Assembly: GCA_910577215.1 (NCBI GenBank)
Contig: CAJTMQ010000039.1
Span: 6,545-15,494, forward strand
DNA: 8,950 bases
Origin: an uncultured Eubacterium sp.
Lineage (GTDB): Bacteria; Bacillota; Clostridia; Oscillospirales; Acutalibacteraceae
Direction: 5' to 3'
In this document: in pieces, positions 6,398-8,950 of the stretch
Numbering within the stretch: position 1 is the first letter of the stretch
Layout: every line of letters starts with the position of its first letter
Program-made: the position numbers and the translations under genes
Notes under the pieces: model-generated
Seen by the model: only the letters and a program-made list of their open reading frames with translations
Database searches by the model: none
Told to the model about the DNA's origin: nothing

Positions 6398-7592
6398 ATT
6401 CAAAATATCCTTTATATGCAATCTCATAACTGCTATCGGGAAACAGATAATTGTATAAATCTATAAAATAATCATCCGTCATGCTTGCAATATAATCAAC
6501 AACAATCTGGTGCTTATCCTCCTCAATATAAGGAACTTCACGGGTGTAATAGGACTTGTCAATAAGATTGATATGATGAGTGAAAATTTTTGATGATTTA
6601 TTTCCGCTTTCAATATCCGAAACAAGTCTGTTATACATTTCAAACATCATAGGTCTTATTGATTCATTATACTGCTTCTCAATTGCATCATTTTTATAGA
6701 TTATATCAAAATTATTCTTTTTAACCTCAACAAGAGCATCATAGTGCTCCTTATCAAGCATGATGTAATTCTTTCCATAGCTGTTTTCAATTATATTAAC
6801 AACAAGATTATTTATAATTTCAGCATTTGTTCTGCCGATTGTTGTATCTCCGAAATTGTAATCAGCAGGAATAATTTTAGCCTTAACCGCATCCTGCCTG
6901 TCCTTGCCGAGATACGCAATCATATCACACACACGCACAACACAGCCTTCTAAAGTAGACGGCATAAGTGCCTTATTATGCTTAATATCAAGGCAGCAGT
7001 TTTCAATTTCTTCATCAAGCTGTGCAAAGCTTTCCATTGTTTTCGGTACATATTCCTTGCATTCAAATTCACCGTTGTGGCTGATAATCCCGTTTAAGGT
7101 CTGCAATGATAAATTCAGCGGATAAATAGAATCAAGCACTCTTGCGGAATGAATGTTATGTGAAAAATACCTGCTTGTTTTTTCATTATATATTTCGTTC
7201 AGAATACGCTCCCCTGCGTGACCGAACGGTGTGTGCCCTATATCGTGGCCAAGTGCAATTGCTTCTATCAGGTTAAGATTCAACCCAAGAATAGAGCCGA
7301 TATTCCTTGCAATATGCGAAACAAGCTGAACGTGAATGGCACGGTGACTGATGTCATCGTTTTTATAGAAGGAAAACACCTGCGTTTTATCCTGGTAGCG
7401 GTTGTAAAACGGACTGTGAATAATTTTGTCAATATCTCTGCTTGACGCACTGCGCCATAATGATGCTTTGTCGCGGCTGCTGTCACGGCGGACAATGTTT
7501 TTTTCATTAAATGCAAGACCGAGATTGATGTTATTTTCTCTGTCATATTCAATTCTTTCCTGCAAATCCTTGCTTAGCTTTTCGTATTTCAT
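6396..7592 (-). CDS. dGTPase-like HD-domain triphosphohydrolase
   Basis: Predicted cytoplasmic enzyme of the dGTPase family, which removes triphosphate from deoxynucleoside triphosphates (dGTP to deoxyguanosine) and so tunes nucleotide pools. In the 398 residues the HD-superfamily metal ligands are His87 (HRAIHVQLVSHIAR), His116-Asp117 (ALGHDIGHTPFGHAGE, the family's signature) and Asp223 (VRVCDMIAYLGKDRQDA). Further family features are RDKASLWRSASSRDIDKIIHS (about 40-60), YQDKTQVF (66-73) and GIISHNGEF (168-176). The frame is open to an ATG at 7667, but that codon lies in the loop of a terminator and an ATG at 7622 lies in the promoter -10. The ATG at 7592 has GAAGG seven bases upstream and is preferred. 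The first His motif (SHRAIHVQ) differs from the common R-T-x-L-T-H-S, so substrate preference may differ. It has its own promoter. Confidence 0.88.
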   Translation of the reverse strand: MKYEKLSKDLQERIEYDRENNINLGLAFNEKNIVRRDSSRDKASLWRSASSRDIDKIIHSPFYNRYQDKTQVFSFYKNDDISHRAIHVQLVSHIARNIGSILGLNLNLIEAIALGHDIGHTPFGHAGERILNEIYNEKTSRYFSHNIHSARVLDSIYPLNLSLQTLNGIISHNGEFECKEYVPKTMESFAQLDEEIENCCLDIKHNKALMPSTLEGCVVRVCDMIAYLGKDRQDAVKAKIIPADYNFGDTTIGRTNAEIINNLVVNIIENSYGKNYIMLDKEHYDALVEVKKNNFDIIYKNDAIEKQYNESIRPMMFEMYNRLVSDIESGNKSSKIFTHHINLIDKSYYTREVPYIEEDKHQIVVDYIASMTDDYFIDLYNYLFPDSSYEIAYKGYFE

Positions 7593-7620
7593 AATAAAAC
7601 CTTCAAAATGCTTTTTTATC

Positions 7621-7648
7621 ATTATACAATATTTCCCATAAAAAGCAA
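7621..7648 (-). promoter_or_regulatory. Promoter of the dGTPase-like gene
   Basis: On the minus strand a perfect TATAAT (7621-7626) is preceded, after 16 bases, by TTGCTT (7643-7648). Transcription would start near 7614, about 22 bases before the ATG at 7592, and the leader carries the GAAGG ribosome site. The promoter lies just downstream of the terminator of the preceding gene, which supports independent transcription and the shorter protein start. Confidence 0.65.
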
Positions 7649-7650
7649 AG

Positions 7651-7678
7651 AAAAAAGGCTTCCTCAAACGAGGAAGCC
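7651..7678 (-). terminator. Intrinsic terminator of the metallophosphoesterase gene
   Basis: Read on the minus strand, GGCTTCCTC and GAGGAAGCC form a perfect 9-bp stem (7657-7665 with 7670-7678) around a four-base loop, followed by six T (7651-7656) and more T-rich sequence. It begins 13 bases after the phosphoesterase stop. On the plus strand no T-run follows, so it works in one direction. Confidence 0.92.
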
Positions 7679-7691
7679 AACCATATTTATA

Positions 7692-8948
7692 TTATTTTGA
7701 TTTCTTCTTTTTTCTGATTACAGCCGTTACAACACCTGCTGCTGCGGCTAAAACAACAGCCCCTGCTGCACCGCCGATAACACCCGGAATAAATTTATTT
7801 TTGTATTCGGCATATCCGTGTTTATCTTTATATGCAGGCTTAACCTTGTATCCAAGAAGTTCATCGGCATAAATAATCTCAGTATCAAAATCTGTCAAAT
7901 TATTTTCATGCAGTGTAATTGTTCTTACACCGTGATTCCAGCCATAGCTGTAATAACCTGCTGCCGGAACGGCACAAAGCCATATGCCGTCTACCTGACC
8001 GAGATAATCATTCGGATGATCGTGGCCGAAAAATGCGCCGATAATATCACCCTGCTCCTTCCATGTCCGAAATTGATCGTGCTGGACATCGGCAGGGCAC
8101 GGTCCCTCCTGAAAGCTTCCCTGAATGACATCTGAGTTTGCTTTCCAGTAATTATTCTTAAACATTGCTGTGTTGCCGCGAACATAGCCTGATTTTGGTG
8201 TGCCTGATGAATCAGCAAGCTGATAAACCTCCGGAACGGCAATGTGCTGGAACAATAATGACGGCAGCGCAACGCCTGCGTTAGCCTCTTTAAGCTCATT
8301 TGATGTTCTTATGTACCACTCTGCCTGATCAGGCTGAACATAGCCATAGCCGCCTTCAGCCGCATATGGGTTTGAATCTATAAGCCAGAGATTGAAAATA
8401 TCCTTTGCTGCTGCACTGTCCTTAATAAGCAGATTGTAGTTTCCGCAGCCTGTAAGCTCTTCTCCCTCAATAGCAAGGCAGGTTTTGTATTCCTGATAGA
8501 TTGAGAGCTGAAATTCCTTTGCTTCCTCTTCCGTCATTTTGTTATTTTCATCCGTTAAGCCCTCGTGATCGTGGTTTCCGAAAACAATTGCAAACGGAAC
8601 ACCTCTTGAATCAACAGGCTCAATAATCTTACGGATTGCCGTGGCAGTTTTCTCCTTGTCAACATTTTTCCACCAGCCTGCAATGTTATCTCCGAGAAAA
8701 ACAACTAAATCAGGATTAACCTTATCCAAAGCGTTGTTTATAATGTCCAGCATTTCCTGCTGAGGAGTATCTGTATCCTGCGGGTCTGCAATTGCAAGGA
8801 TTTTAAATTCTCCGTTTTCATTAAATTTAAGTTCCATGGCTTCCTCCGTGCTTTCCTGCTCCTCGGCATATACCGTAAACGGCATTGCGGCTGCCGAAAG
8901 CATTGTGCAGCACATAAGTATTGCTGCTGCTTTTTTTAAGATTTTCAT
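7692..8948 (-). CDS. Exported, membrane-anchored calcineurin-like metallophosphoesterase
   Basis: This 418-residue protein begins with a signal peptide (KILKK, hydrophobic core AAAILMCCTMLSAAAM, likely cleavage after VYA at 28) and ends in a hydrophobic, Gly/Ala-rich segment (about 387-411) followed by RKKKKSK. The enzyme domain therefore faces outward and is held in the membrane. Calcineurin-like metal-site motifs appear in order: ADPQD (54-58, Asp55), FLGDN (84-88, Asp87), FGNHDHEG (123-130, Asn125 and His126), QHIAVPE (His235) and FFGHDHPND (His309, His311). The first motif is D-x-Q instead of the usual D-x-H. Such enzymes hydrolyse phosphomono- or diesters; the substrate is unknown, and a role in phosphate or nucleotide scavenging would be a guess. 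The start codon is two bases from the window edge, so its ribosome site and promoter are not visible. The signal peptide begins right at this ATG, which supports it. Confidence 0.88.
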   Translation of the reverse strand: MKILKKAAAILMCCTMLSAAAMPFTVYAEEQESTEEAMELKFNENGEFKILAIADPQDTDTPQQEMLDIINNALDKVNPDLVVFLGDNIAGWWKNVDKEKTATAIRKIIEPVDSRGVPFAIVFGNHDHEGLTDENNKMTEEEAKEFQLSIYQEYKTCLAIEGEELTGCGNYNLLIKDSAAAKDIFNLWLIDSNPYAAEGGYGYVQPDQAEWYIRTSNELKEANAGVALPSLLFQHIAVPEVYQLADSSGTPKSGYVRGNTAMFKNNYWKANSDVIQGSFQEGPCPADVQHDQFRTWKEQGDIIGAFFGHDHPNDYLGQVDGIWLCAVPAAGYYSYGWNHGVRTITLHENNLTDFDTEIIYADELLGYKVKPAYKDKHGYAEYKNKFIPGVIGGAAGAVVLAAAAGVVTAVIRKKKKSK

Positions 8949-8950
8949 AA

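Noticed and set aside
1..8950. CRISPR arrays, transposons, prophage genes, toxin-antitoxin pairs, tRNA or rRNA genes, riboswitches
   Set aside because: No regularly spaced repeats, recombinase motifs, cloverleaf-like segments or conserved structured leaders were seen; intergenic regions are short and filled by promoters and terminators.

Overview
The window reads as chromosomal DNA of a low-to-moderate GC Gram-positive anaerobe, most likely a gut Clostridia member (Ruminococcaceae/Oscillospiraceae-like). Reasons: strong GGAGG-type ribosome binding sites, tight operon packing, hairpin-plus-T-tract terminators, tandem AraC-type sugar regulators, a stand-alone Amidase_6-type protein and a C-terminally anchored exported phosphoesterase. 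The taxonomic call is an inference; no rRNA or marker gene is present.

Left part (1-1291, minus strand): two AraC-family regulators in tandem. The first is cut by the window edge and shows only its sugar-sensing cupin domain. The second (276 aa) is complete and diverges from the sugar operon across a 116-base control region.

Centre (1408-5834, plus strand): a compact L-fucose catabolic operon in the order fucA (L-fuculose-1-phosphate aldolase), fucU (L-fucose mutarotase), fucK (kinase of the rhamnulokinase sequence type) and fucI (L-fucose isomerase), closed by a strong intrinsic terminator. FucU interconverts the fucose anomers, FucI makes L-fuculose, FucK phosphorylates it, and FucA splits the product into dihydroxyacetone phosphate and L-lactaldehyde. 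The zinc and manganese ligand residues are visible in FucA and FucI. No transporter, fucosidase or lactaldehyde-processing enzyme lies within the window, so uptake and lactaldehyde disposal must be encoded elsewhere or beyond the edges.

Right part (5874-8948): a small Amidase_6-type cysteine hydrolase without a signal peptide (plus), then two minus-strand genes: a dGTPase-like HD-domain hydrolase and an exported, membrane-anchored calcineurin-like metallophosphoesterase. The amidase and the HD gene converge on one bidirectional terminator. The HD gene has its own promoter and is separated from the phosphoesterase by another terminator. These three look like independent genes rather than parts of the fucose system.

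I do not see a novel defence, mobile or RNA system. No tRNA, rRNA, CRISPR array, insertion sequence or attachment site was recognised. The points most worth a second look are the divergent promoter region, the RhaB-type kinase in a fucose operon, the leaderless amidase and the D-x-Q variant of the anchored phosphoesterase.
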